The notes: a model not told the origin generated them from the letters alone. Shown: positions 14,364 to 20,435, counted from the first letter of the stretch. The stretch: DNA of 36,065 bases from a virus (IMGVR_UViG_3300027833_000005:1-36065); one strand, 5' to 3'. Program-made: numbers and translations.

Positions 14364-14749
14364 GCCATTTTCTCCCTTGCTATGAAGCAAAACGCCTCAA
14401 AATCTAGTTCAATTGTCCAAAAATCGTCATAATCAGACAGCGCAGACATCGGTATTACGCAGCGAATTGGCTTGCGGTCATACTTATATATCAACGCTGG
14501 TACTTTTCCCTCACGCTCGGCAGCGGCACAAGTCTGCGCCCACCAAGCTGTCTGGCCGCCGATTGGGCCATCCTTGTAGCGTTTAAGCTCCAGCGTAAAC
14601 GGAAAGTCAGGGTCACTTGGTATCAAGTCACCGTGCAGCCCTTCACGGTACTGCTCTAGGTCGCGCTTAAAGCTAACGCCAAGCTCATCAAATAACATGA
14701 TGGCAACCTCGCGCTCAAACGCTGCGCCCTTGTTGCGCCCGTTTACCAT
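14360..14749 (-). CDS. PD-(D/E)XK nuclease, Holliday-junction-resolvase-like
   Basis: 129 residues: MVNGRNKGAAFEREVAIMLF (conserved E14), LEQYREGLHGDLIP (D41) and FTLELKRYKDG (E54-x-K56). This is the E...D...ExK layout of Hjc-like resolvases and related phage nucleases. WWAQTCAAAEREGKVPALIYKYDR follows, as in many phage copies. It would cut branched DNA before packaging or during recombination. ATGA overlaps on both sides show tight coupling with the exonuclease and the ribbon-helix-helix gene. Confidence 0.8.
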   Translation of the reverse strand: MVNGRNKGAAFEREVAIMLFDELGVSFKRDLEQYREGLHGDLIPSDPDFPFTLELKRYKDGPIGGQTAWWAQTCAAAEREGKVPALIYKYDRKPIRCVIPMSALSDYDDFWTIELDFEAFCFIAREKMA

Positions 14750-14907
14750 CAGTCAGCACGCGGTTGAGCTGTTTGGTAGCCTGCCGCTGCCGCATCGGCA
14801 ATCGCCAGCATCCGCATGTAAGCTGTCACAGTCAGACCCTTTGACTTGGCGGACAGCTTGACCGCAGTGTATGCGGCCTCGTCCATATTAATCTGCACAT
14901 TCTTCAT
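14749..14907 (-). CDS. Ribbon-helix-helix (Arc/CopG-like) DNA-binding protein, 52 aa
   Basis: 52 residues from ATG 14907, preceded by AAGGAGAC. The pattern MKNVQINMDEAAYTAVKLSA then KSKGLTVTAYMRMLAIADA gives a short beta strand (VQINMD) and two helices, the ribbon-helix-helix fold that binds DNA as a dimer. It is the first gene of the leftward early unit, next to a strong inverted repeat (14943-14969), so autoregulation of the divergent promoters is a natural hypothesis. Confidence 0.75.
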   Translation of the reverse strand: MKNVQINMDEAAYTAVKLSAKSKGLTVTAYMRMLAIADAAAAGYQTAQPRAD

Positions 14908-15032
14908 CTGAAGTCTCCTTTTCTCCAAGCACCATATCAATTAAAAAACATTGTGCAAGAATGTTTTTTGCATTGACCTGCATTTGTTTTGCCTTTAATT
15001 ATGTTTTACGATTACTCAAACAAGGAAAACCC
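14908..15032. promoter_or_regulatory. Divergent early promoter/operator region
   Basis: 125 bp between the leftward replication genes and the rightward early genes. It contains a perfect inverted repeat (14943-14969), a possible rightward -35 TTGACC (14973-14978) with a poor -10 near 14996-15002, and a possible leftward TTGCAC (14958-14953)-16 nt-TATGGT (14936-14931). The leftward -35 falls inside the inverted-repeat loop. Confidence 0.6.
14943..14969. promoter_or_regulatory. 10+10-bp inverted repeat, operator candidate
   Basis: AAAAAACATT (14943-14952) and AATGTTTTTT (14960-14969) are exact reverse complements around GTGCAAG. The stem is too AT-rich for an intrinsic terminator. It directly abuts the candidate rightward -35 and overlaps the candidate leftward one. 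Confidence 0.6.
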
Positions 15033-15119
15033 ATGAACAATCTTATCGAACGCGCCGCCGAATTTGTATTCTTAATCGCCTTGCTGGCCATCCCAATGTT
15101 TTTCTCAGGAGGATTTTAA
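15033..15119 (+). CDS. 28-aa single-span membrane peptide
   Basis: MNNLIERAAEFVFLIALLAI followed by PMFFSGGF. One hydrophobic segment (about residues 10-24) with a charged N-terminus. AAGGAA lies 6 nt before the ATG at 15033. Its last codons contain the AGGAGG of the next gene, and the stop is 1 nt before the next ATG, so the two are coupled. It could be a tiny holin-like or inhibitory membrane peptide paired with the following hydrolase; this is inference. Confidence 0.65.
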   Translation: MNNLIERAAEFVFLIALLAIPMFFSGGF

Positions 15120-15120
15120 G

Positions 15121-15561
15121 ATGCTTGCTGCAACCTGCCTTGCAATGGCCGTTTACTATGAAGCCCGTTCAGAGCCGCTTGACGGCCAGCGTGCCGTCGC
15201 TGATGTCGTCTTGGCTCGCAAGCATCATGTATCGTACCCCGACACAGTTTGTGCAGTGGTCGCTGAAGACCGTGGCAGCAAGGATTGGGACTGCCAGTTT
15301 AGTTTCATGTGTGACGGCCTTCCAGAGCGACCCACAGGCGCTGCATGGACCACTGCGCAGGCCGTAGCAGCCAAGGCAATCGCTGAACCAGCCATTGTTC
15401 ACGCCACGCATTACCACACAATAAATGTGAAGCCTATCTGGCGGCACGATTTGACCGTAGTCGGCAAGATTGGCTCTCACGTATTCTACACAGATGGCAG
15501 TTGCCATTTGCCAACGTGTTCACTGCGCCCACAAGCGCGACCACAGGGAGACGTGTTATGA
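15121..15561 (+). CDS. SleB/CwlJ-like cell-wall hydrolase (early)
   Basis: 146 residues. MAVYYEARSEPLDGQRAVADVVLAR (read from residue 9; catalytic-type E14) and, later, HATHYHTINVKPIW and IGSHVFYTD follow the Hydrolase_2 (SleB/CwlJ) pattern of lytic transglycosylase-like enzymes. A second protein of this type is the virion protein at 27097-28725. AGGAGG sits 8 nt before the ATG. It is unusual to find such an enzyme at the head of the early unit and apart from the lysis genes. The N-terminus is hydrophobic, but no cleavable signal is clear. Confidence 0.82.
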   Translation: MLAATCLAMAVYYEARSEPLDGQRAVADVVLARKHHVSYPDTVCAVVAEDRGSKDWDCQFSFMCDGLPERPTGAAWTTAQAVAAKAIAEPAIVHATHYHTINVKPIWRHDLTVVGKIGSHVFYTDGSCHLPTCSLRPQARPQGDVL

Positions 15562-15599
15562 TTGAGTGTGAGCAGTGCAACGGAAAATACAAAGAATAA
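15558..15599 (+). CDS. 13-aa CxxC micro-ORF, possible zinc-finger remnant
   Basis: MIECEQCNGKYKE, starting within the stop of the hydrolase (ATGA) after AGGGAG. It closely resembles IIECIECGGTGE of the zinc protein at 16239-16412. It may be a leader or the stump of a duplicated copy. Translation is uncertain. Confidence 0.3.
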   Translation: MIECEQCNGKYKE

Positions 15600-15613
15600 T
15601 TGGGAGCATAATT

Positions 15614-16246
15614 ATGGAAAGCAACGATGACGACTTCAACCTAAAGATTACTGTTAGAAACGGCAGACTTCTCAGGGAAATACGCGCCAAATATGAGTCA
15701 TCCGCAGACATGGCTCGGAAGGGCAACCTGCAAGCCACCCAAGTTAGTGCGCTTGTCACAATGCGAGATAGGCCCATCAATAAGAATGGGCAGTGGCGAG
15801 ACATTGCCCTTGATGTAGCGGGTATGTTGAGCTGCGACCCAGAGTACTTGTGGCCTGAACACATGAAAGAGATCAAGCTAAAGCGGGCGACAGCAGAGAT
15901 GAGTGTAAGCTTGGACACCGTAACGCAGATTTCTAAATACGGCTCAATCGCAGACTTTGAGCGTGACGAAATAGTCGGATCATTAATGGATGGATTAACG
16001 CCAAGGGAAATAAAAGTGATTGGCATGATTTATCACTCTGGCGAAACACTGGATGCGATTGGAAAAGAGATTGGCGTAAGCAAAGAGCGCGTCCGTCAAA
16101 TTGAAGCCAAGGCTATACGAAAGATGCGGGCGCACGCACACAGGAAGAAGTACATATGCCGAAAGCCCCGCACGAGAACCGATTGGGCGCGGATCGGAGA
16201 TCGCGCTGTCCGAGCGGAAGTTCTGTGTGACGTTTTCGATGAATAG
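15614..16246 (+). CDS. HTH plus sigma-70 region 4 fusion regulator
   Basis: 210 residues from ATG 15614 (GGGAG upstream). Residues 12-82 (NGRLLREIRAKYESSADMAR, then VSALVTMRDRPINKNGQWRD, LDVAGMLSCDPEYLWPEHM) look like a lambda-repressor/XRE-type module. Residues 128-173 read LTPREIKVIGMIYHSGETLD then AIGKEIGVSKERVRQIEAKA and IRKMR, the classic sigma-70 region 4 helix-turn-helix that binds the -35 element and the core flap. Sigma region 2 is absent, so it cannot be a complete sigma factor. It may be an activator or appropriator steering host polymerase, for example to the late promoter. The C-terminal 35 residues are Arg-rich. Confidence 0.8.
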   Translation: MESNDDDFNLKITVRNGRLLREIRAKYESSADMARKGNLQATQVSALVTMRDRPINKNGQWRDIALDVAGMLSCDPEYLWPEHMKEIKLKRATAEMSVSLDTVTQISKYGSIADFERDEIVGSLMDGLTPREIKVIGMIYHSGETLDAIGKEIGVSKERVRQIEAKAIRKMRAHAHRKKYICRKPRTRTDWARIGDRAVRAEVLCDVFDE

Positions 16247-16412
16247 GAAGGGAAATGACATAATTGAGTGCATAGAGTGCGGTGGCACTGGCGAGTGCGA
16301 GGTTGATTACTACATGCCGCACAGCAGTGGCCGAGATGTCGGCTTTATTGAAACGAAAATTGAGGAATGTGACTGGTGCGGTGGCACTGGTGAAGTTGAG
16401 GAGGACGAATAA
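16239..16412 (+). CDS. Small zinc-binding protein with two CxxCxGxG motifs, 57 aa
   Basis: 57 residues from ATG 16239: IIECIECGGTGECEVDYY and IEECDWCGGTGEVEEDE. Two DnaJ-type CxxCxGxG half-sites flank a loop (MPHSSGRDVGFIETK), enough to hold one zinc ion. The ATG overlaps the previous stop by 8 bp and lacks a strong ribosome-binding site, so the start could be coupled. Such miniature zinc ribbons occur in phage early operons; partner unknown. Confidence 0.7.
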   Translation: MNRKGNDIIECIECGGTGECEVDYYMPHSSGRDVGFIETKIEECDWCGGTGEVEEDE

Positions 16413-17050
16413 TGGTTAATATAATCGGAACAATCGGAGAATTTAGAAGTGTCAGACGCAACAATAATAACGCAGCGCCTACTGAGGTTGAATGCCGTGA
16501 TGCTGGAGCAGTCGGAGAAAGCGGACAGGCCGAACCTACGACAGCAACTGCAAGCCCAGCAAGCATTGATGGAGATGCTAGAACGCTCCCTCCAGCGGTA
16601 ACAGATGCGGAAAAGGCAGAAGAGAGGCTTGGTATAGCCATGCTGCGCGAGGCTCTGAAAAACCCGCTGATTCCAAACCCGCCCAAGTGGCGACAGGCGA
16701 CGGCGTTTGCCCAAGCCAAACGTGCGCAGCTTGCAAAGGAGCGGAGAGAGCGAATTAAGCTCTACGCAGAGGAAGGCATAATGACTGTGCCGCAAGTCGC
16801 ACAGATTGAGCGTGTAGCCCAAACCACTATTCGGGCTGATTGCCAAGTATTGGGCGTGCGGTTGCGGGTTAGTGAGGTCAAGGTGTCTCCGTATCAGGGT
16901 GAAATCTCAGCCCGACGCGACAGACTTGAGGAAATGGCACCAACGGGAATGACACGCGCTGCTGCGGCTGCTGAACTAGGCGTGTCGGAATCAACGGTTA
17001 GGCGAGACGTGTCGATTATGAGAATAAAATGGAAGGGAAAAGACCAATGA
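16412..17050 (+). CDS. Double helix-turn-helix DNA-binding protein, 212 aa
   Basis: 212 residues. A low-complexity N-terminal third (Thr/Ala/Pro-rich, residues 20-65) leads to a basic helical segment (KWRQATAFAQAKRAQLAKERRE) and two helix-turn-helix units: GIMTVPQVAQIERVAQTTIR (about 122-141) and MTRAAAAAELGVSESTVRRD (about 180-199). GAGGAGG precedes the ATG, which shares one base with the previous stop. A replication-initiation or transcription-control role is plausible. The tandem HTH arrangement suits direct repeats, but no target is known. Confidence 0.75.
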   Translation: MVNIIGTIGEFRSVRRNNNNAAPTEVECRDAGAVGESGQAEPTTATASPASIDGDARTLPPAVTDAEKAEERLGIAMLREALKNPLIPNPPKWRQATAFAQAKRAQLAKERRERIKLYAEEGIMTVPQVAQIERVAQTTIRADCQVLGVRLRVSEVKVSPYQGEISARRDRLEEMAPTGMTRAAAAAELGVSESTVRRDVSIMRIKWKGKDQ

Positions 17051-17244
17051 GCGATAGAAGAATACTCATGCTAGAGAACAATCTCAACGAATCACGCACG
17101 CTAATCAGCGTTTTGCAGAGCAAGGTCGCACGCCAGCGCGATGATATAACGAGATTGCGCAGCCGCGTGGACACGTTGATGTTTGATAAGAAGGAAGTCA
17201 CAAAAGAGCGCGACGAACTACGGGAGATAGCCAATGGCCAATAA
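17047..17244 (+). CDS. Coiled-coil protein, 65 aa
   Basis: 65 residues from ATG 17047 (GGAAGGGAA upstream; ATGA overlap with the previous stop). MSDRRILMLENNLNESRTLI then LQSKVARQRDDITRLRSRVD and MFDKKEVTKERDELREIANG show leucine heptads over almost the whole length. Probably a dimeric adaptor for the neighbouring DNA-binding proteins. No known family. Confidence 0.72.
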   Translation: MSDRRILMLENNLNESRTLISVLQSKVARQRDDITRLRSRVDTLMFDKKEVTKERDELREIANGQ

Positions 17245-17605
17245 CAAACGTCATCCCATCAAAGAGCAAACCAAACAAATCTGGCGACTATCCAACCAAG
17301 GCATGTCTGGTAAAAATATCACCAAAGCCCTTGGTCTAAATCGTGGGATTGTCAGCGGTGCTATTAATCGCGGGCGTAAATCAGGAAGCTGCAATAAGAA
17401 GGTGAGAACAAAAACCACCGCCCGAAACAAAAGCCCACTGACTTATGGCTATATTGGTCAAGTCATTGATGCACTGTCAGTTGACCAACTTGATTGGTTG
17501 TTTGTTGAGAGCGAGACCGTAGGGTACAACACATGCGCGGAGTACATTGCTGAACTTGTGCAGGACGCCTATGAAGAAGCAATGGCAAAGGAAACCAACC
17601 AATGA
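17234..17605 (+). CDS. GcrA-like helix-turn-helix protein, 123 aa
   Basis: 123 residues. QTKQIWRLSNQGMSGKNITK followed by ALGLNRGIVSGAINRGRKSG (residues about 11-50) matches the layout of the GcrA DNA-binding domain of Alphaproteobacteria (W..G.S...IA..LG..RN.V.G...R.G). The rest is a basic linker and an acidic helical C-terminus (LDWLFVESETVGYNTCAEYIAE, read in parts). It starts inside the preceding gene. Acting on host cell-cycle or phage promoters is inference; the resemblance supports an alphaproteobacterial host. Confidence 0.7.
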   Translation: MANNKRHPIKEQTKQIWRLSNQGMSGKNITKALGLNRGIVSGAINRGRKSGSCNKKVRTKTTARNKSPLTYGYIGQVIDALSVDQLDWLFVESETVGYNTCAEYIAELVQDAYEEAMAKETNQ

Positions 17606-17886
17606 ACAGAGATGAAATACTGCAAACCGCAGAGAACTGCATCACAGTGGACCGCGCAGCAACTCACGGCGACGCTGAGGATAGCTTCCAAACCATAGCC
17701 GACGCTTGGTCGTGGTGGCTGTCAAATCGTAGCATCCCAGAAAGCCCACTTGAATCCAGCGATGTCGCAATAATGATGTCGCTGTTTAAGATTTCTCGCA
17801 TTGCTGGCAACGCCCAGCACGAAGACAATTACATTGATTTAGCTGGTTACGCCGCGTTGGCTGGCGAAATATCAACGGTGGAATAA
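17602..17886 (+). CDS. DUF6378-like protein, 94 aa
   Basis: 94 residues. RAATHGDAEDSFQTIADAWS, then SSDVAIMMSLFKISRIAG and YIDLAGYAALAGEI match the DUF6378-type pattern (THG...F..IA..W, DVA.MM.L.KI.R, D..GYAALAGE) seen in many phages. The family's biochemical role is unknown; its conserved Asp/His residues hint at nucleotide binding. It overlaps the previous stop by 4 bp and converges on the late operon's last gene, the two overlapping by 15 bp. Confidence 0.78.
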   Translation: MNRDEILQTAENCITVDRAATHGDAEDSFQTIADAWSWWLSNRSIPESPLESSDVAIMMSLFKISRIAGNAQHEDNYIDLAGYAALAGEISTVE

Positions 17887-18249
17887 CCCCGCAATGTCAT
17901 CCGCCTCGGCCCGCTCAGTAAATTCTGCGGGCCGAAGCGTCGTCGTCTGGAAACCCTTTAGCTGATACTCGCTAAACACGCGGATCATTTTTAGCGGCAT
18001 ACAACAGAAAACGAAAATCTCCGCACCTGAGTTGCCACGGCTGAACTTAAATGACCCAGATAATGTCGGCTGGATTGACGACTTAACCTCAACGCGCAGC
18101 ACACGCTTAGACGGTAGCGTGACATGCAAATCACACGCACCCGCAGCGACGTGAGCGGTCTCCAACCCAGCCATTTGAAACTTTGACGCGGCAAGGAATT
18201 CTCCCGCACGGCCAACGCCTGTGGAACTTAGTTTAGCTAACTTAGCCAT
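17872..18249 (-). CDS. Small PD-(D/E)XK nuclease-like protein, 125 aa
   Basis: 125 residues. GVGRAGEFLAASKFQMAGLE (E17), AAGACDLHVTLP (D44) and RVLRVEVKSSIQ (E-x-K, about 54-56) give the E...D...ExK arrangement of PD-(D/E)XK nucleases, as in Hjc- and restriction-like folds. This is the third such protein in the genome. It is the last gene of the leftward late unit, 9 bp after the o-spanin. DNA clean-up before packaging or a defence-type nuclease are both possible. Confidence 0.72.
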   Translation of the reverse strand: MAKLAKLSSTGVGRAGEFLAASKFQMAGLETAHVAAGACDLHVTLPSKRVLRVEVKSSIQPTLSGSFKFSRGNSGAEIFVFCCMPLKMIRVFSEYQLKGFQTTTLRPAEFTERAEADDIAGLFHR

Positions 18250-18258
18250 ATCAGCTAA

Positions 18259-18459
18259 TTACTTGCACAATTTTTCGCGGGTTTCATTGTGCCGCACAAT
18301 TTGGCGCAGCAAATCCGCGTCAGTCCAATCAACGACCGATTGATCTTTGAATGTAATTACTCGCGAAACATCGCAGTAAGTGTCACCCGTCACTGTCGCT
18401 GCGCACCCAGCGACTAGCACGGGCAGCAATGTCATCGTCACTAGCATTTTGAAGTTCAT
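18259..18459 (-). CDS. o-spanin lipoprotein (Rz1-like)
   Basis: 66 residues. The N-terminal MNFKMLVTMTLLPVLVAGC is a lipoprotein signal with lipobox LVAGC (C19), so the product would be anchored in the outer membrane and span the periplasm. ADLLRQIVRHNETREKLC forms a C-terminal helix. It starts inside the i-spanin gene in another frame, the classical Rz/Rz1 arrangement. An AGAGGTCGAAG site precedes the ATG at 18459. It would join the i-spanin to disrupt the outer membrane at lysis. Confidence 0.88.
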   Translation of the reverse strand: MNFKMLVTMTLLPVLVAGCAATVTGDTYCDVSRVITFKDQSVVDWTDADLLRQIVRHNETREKLCK

Positions 18460-18625
18460 CTTCGACCTCTTTCGCTGTCAATATTTTCTCAAGGCGATTA
18501 TCCTTGATTTCGTATTCTAACTCGTCACGGCCATCTGCACGACCCCGGTAGTACACAGTTACAATGGCCAATGCCGCAGCGCCAATCAACGCTGCGTACA
18601 GCTTCAGTTTGCCCAGCAAAAACAT
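18383..18625 (-). CDS. i-spanin (Rz-like)
   Basis: 80 residues with an N-terminal transmembrane helix (KLYAALIGAAALAIVTVYY, about residues 8-26) and a charged coiled-coil C-terminus (RDELEYEIKDNRLEKILTAK). This is the topology of an inner-membrane spanin. Its 3' third encodes the o-spanin in another frame. It overlaps the amidase stop (ATGA at 18625). It acts in the last step of lysis by fusing inner and outer membranes. Confidence 0.88.
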   Translation of the reverse strand: MFLLGKLKLYAALIGAAALAIVTVYYRGRADGRDELEYEIKDNRLEKILTAKEVEDELQNASDDDIAARASRWVRSDSDG

Positions 18626-19281
18626 CAGCGGTCACCTTTGTTCCATTTGCTAAGACGCTCAACGTCAATCACGCCCAGCGCCACCATCGCTACCACTGCC
18701 AGAACCCCCATGATTGCTAGGTTCTGCCAAGGCAGCCCACCGACAACACCAACAAGCGGCGTGGCGACAGATGCCATCTTTGCAACAGAAGAAGCTTGGA
18801 TTGTCTTGGTTTGGGCAATCCTCTTCCGCTCTGGCTTCTTTTCGGTTTCTGCGCTGTTTAGCCATGATGTCACTTGAAAGCACGGACATTGCTTGGCCGA
18901 AACCTCGTTATGTCCACGCACCTTTGTGATTGATGGGTACTCCATGCGCAGTTGAGCAATTAGCTTGCGCAGCGCACGATCCTGTTCAGGCGTAAAGTTT
19001 TCTTCAAACTTGTCGTCTTGATTGCCGCCGTGTCCACCCCATAGGGAGATAGCAACTGAACCCGTGTTGTGGCCCTTCTGCGCGGCTGGCGTCTTTTCAA
19101 TTGGGCGACCTTCAGTAATCGTTCCATCACGATCCACAAAATACGAATAGCCCACATCTGACCAGCCTCGGTCCAAATGCCAGCGCTTGCACTCGGCAGC
19201 TTTCTCGCTAGACCGACGTCCAGCCCACCACTCTGCGCGTGTTGCTGTGCAATGTACGAATATGCTATCTAGTTTTCTCAT
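18625..19281 (-). CDS. N-acetylmuramoyl-L-alanine amidase endolysin with C-terminal membrane segment
   Basis: 218 residues. The first 140 are an Amidase_2/T7-lysozyme-type domain: IFVHCTATRAEWWAGRR (H10), GYSYFVDRDGTITEGRP (45-60), HNTGSVAISLWGG, and the pair RGHNEV (H124) and SAKQCPCF (K130, C132). H10, H124 and C132 match the T7 zinc ligands. A Lys-rich linker leads to a hydrophobic stretch (LAIMGVLAVVAMVALGV, about 188-204) and a short charged tail, so the enzyme may be membrane-tethered. It would cleave the bond between muramic acid and L-alanine. Located between a small membrane-protein gene and the spanins. Confidence 0.92.
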   Translation of the reverse strand: MRKLDSIFVHCTATRAEWWAGRRSSEKAAECKRWHLDRGWSDVGYSYFVDRDGTITEGRPIEKTPAAQKGHNTGSVAISLWGGHGGNQDDKFEENFTPEQDRALRKLIAQLRMEYPSITKVRGHNEVSAKQCPCFQVTSWLNSAETEKKPERKRIAQTKTIQASSVAKMASVATPLVGVVGGLPWQNLAIMGVLAVVAMVALGVIDVERLSKWNKGDR

Positions 19282-19444
19282 CAGTCAAAACTCCTATCTT
19301 AAAGCAATGCAGGTACTCATTGTTCTTTGTCACAAGTACAGTTGCCTTTGTCAGTTGGGTAAAGCAACCATTCTCAGAGGCGTACTGCCCAATCTCGAAG
19401 TGTGTAACGACAGTTGTTAGCTGCATCCAGACAAGAACCCACAT
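19265..19444 (-). CDS. Small protein with N-terminal hydrophobic segment, 59 aa
   Basis: 59 residues from ATG 19444 (TGATG overlap with the preceding stop; a GTG at 19450 is an alternative). MWVLVWMQLTTVVTHFEIGQ is hydrophobic at the start. TKATVLVTKNNEYLHCFKIG follows with no further membrane span. It overlaps the amidase start by 17 bp. In a lysis cassette it could regulate the holin or the amidase; no family recognised. Confidence 0.65.
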   Translation of the reverse strand: MWVLVWMQLTTVVTHFEIGQYASENGCFTQLTKATVLVTKNNEYLHCFKIGVLTDEKTR

Positions 19445-19911
19445 CACCACTTCTCCATATATCTGCCAAGGAAAAACAACAACGCACCGATACCACCAAG
19501 ACTAGCCAACCCACTAAGAGACCAAGCGATAGCCTGCATCATCTCTTCACGCTCTTTTTCTTTTTGCTTCTGCGCTGCACGTCGAGCCTTACGCGCTTCG
19601 GCCTGATATTGTTGCCAACGGTCCCAAGTGCCGGGTGGCCCATATAGTCGGCACCAGCTCTCCAGCTCACGTCGCTTTTCTTTTAAATCTTCGAGTGCTT
19701 GGAACTCTTCCCAATCACCCTCGGCACCGCCTGTTATGGCTGTTATCGGGTTGTTTTTCTTGCGCTTAACCGCCTCTTTAAGCTCATCTTCTGCGGTGAG
19801 AAATTTACCAACCTGACCGATAAGTCCATTGATCTCAGAACCATTGGCCAAACAAGTCTTTATGACCGAGTATGCAGCGTTTGCTGCTGCAATGGTGGCG
19901 AGAACTGACAT
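19444..19911 (-). CDS. Helical protein with C-terminal membrane segment, 155 aa
   Basis: 155 residues. Helical N-terminus (MSVLATIAAANAAYSVIKTC), charged coiled coil with LYGPPGTWDRWQQYQAEARK (about 88-107), and one transmembrane helix near the end (IAWSLSGLASLGGIGALLFFLG, about 128-149). It belongs with the lysis genes by position. It might be part of a holin-antiholin pair with the 77-residue protein, or a virion membrane protein. It ends overlapping the next start (TGATG). Confidence 0.72.
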   Translation of the reverse strand: MSVLATIAAANAAYSVIKTCLANGSEINGLIGQVGKFLTAEDELKEAVKRKKNNPITAITGGAEGDWEEFQALEDLKEKRRELESWCRLYGPPGTWDRWQQYQAEARKARRAAQKQKEKEREEMMQAIAWSLSGLASLGGIGALLFFLGRYMEKW

Positions 19912-19914
19912 GGC

Positions 19915-20148
19915 TCACCGCTCCATCAATCGGTCTATCTTTTCCTCAATACGGTCAAACTTGGCAACAATTTGGCCCATCACGGCAGAGCTATCAACCT
20001 TTGTGACGTATTCTTTGGCCATCTCTTCACGGGTGCGGTTTAACAAAATACGCACCCGGTCAAGCTCTTCCTTTTGGGATTTGATCCACCACACAACAAA
20101 GGCAATTACCGCTGTCAGGCCAGTGTTCCATAGTGAATCCATTTCCAT
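19915..20148 (-). CDS. Candidate holin: N-terminal TM plus coiled coil, 77 aa
   Basis: 77 residues. TGLTAVIAFVVWWI (about 9-22) is a single transmembrane segment, followed by a long charged helix (KSQKEELDRVRILLNRTREE, then IVAKFDRIEEKIDRLMER). One span plus a charged C-terminus resembles the T7 gp17.5-type holin, and it heads the group 155 aa, 59 aa, amidase, Rz, Rz1. Holin identity is inferred from context. ATG at 20148 shares a base with the preceding stop (TAATG). Confidence 0.68.
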   Translation of the reverse strand: MEMDSLWNTGLTAVIAFVVWWIKSQKEELDRVRILLNRTREEMAKEYVTKVDSSAVMGQIVAKFDRIEEKIDRLMER

Positions 20149-20435
20149 TAGTAAGTACCTTCCCAGACGCGGAATTTGGCAAACTCGCCAGAAATCATCT
20201 TGCGTTTGACAACCTCTTTAGCAGCCTCTGTATCAGACCACGCCACGCCAGCTTCTTTCAGCCATGCACCAAGAACAGCGGGGTCCAGAAAGCCAGCAAG
20301 GCGATTTTCACCAGACATGCCTATGCCAGCGTCTCTAGCCATCTTCGCATCTTTTAGCGCTTGGCTTACGTCGTGGCGCTGCTTAATGACCATGTGGTCA
20401 TGCTCAAAGCTAATATTTTCTGAAATTTTTGCCAT
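20148..20435 (-). CDS. Hypothetical protein, 95 aa (between head and lysis genes)
   Basis: 95 residues. MAKISENISFEHDHMVIKQR then DVSQALKDAKMARDAGIGMS and a C-terminal KMISGEFAKFRVWEGTY. The layout (helix, Gly turn, helix, RVWEGTY end) is familiar from small podovirus virion-associated proteins, but I cannot name a family. Starts 3 nt after the preceding gene and is coupled to the candidate holin. Confidence 0.75.
   Translation of the reverse strand: MAKISENISFEHDHMVIKQRHDVSQALKDAKMARDAGIGMSGENRLAGFLDPAVLGAWLKEAGVAWSDTEAAKEVVKRKMISGEFAKFRVWEGTY

Noticed and set aside
16310-16846. Leftward open frame of 178 codons
   Set aside because: It lies opposite well-supported rightward genes with ribosome-binding sites and stop/start overlaps, and its product has no recognisable pattern; it is a shadow frame.
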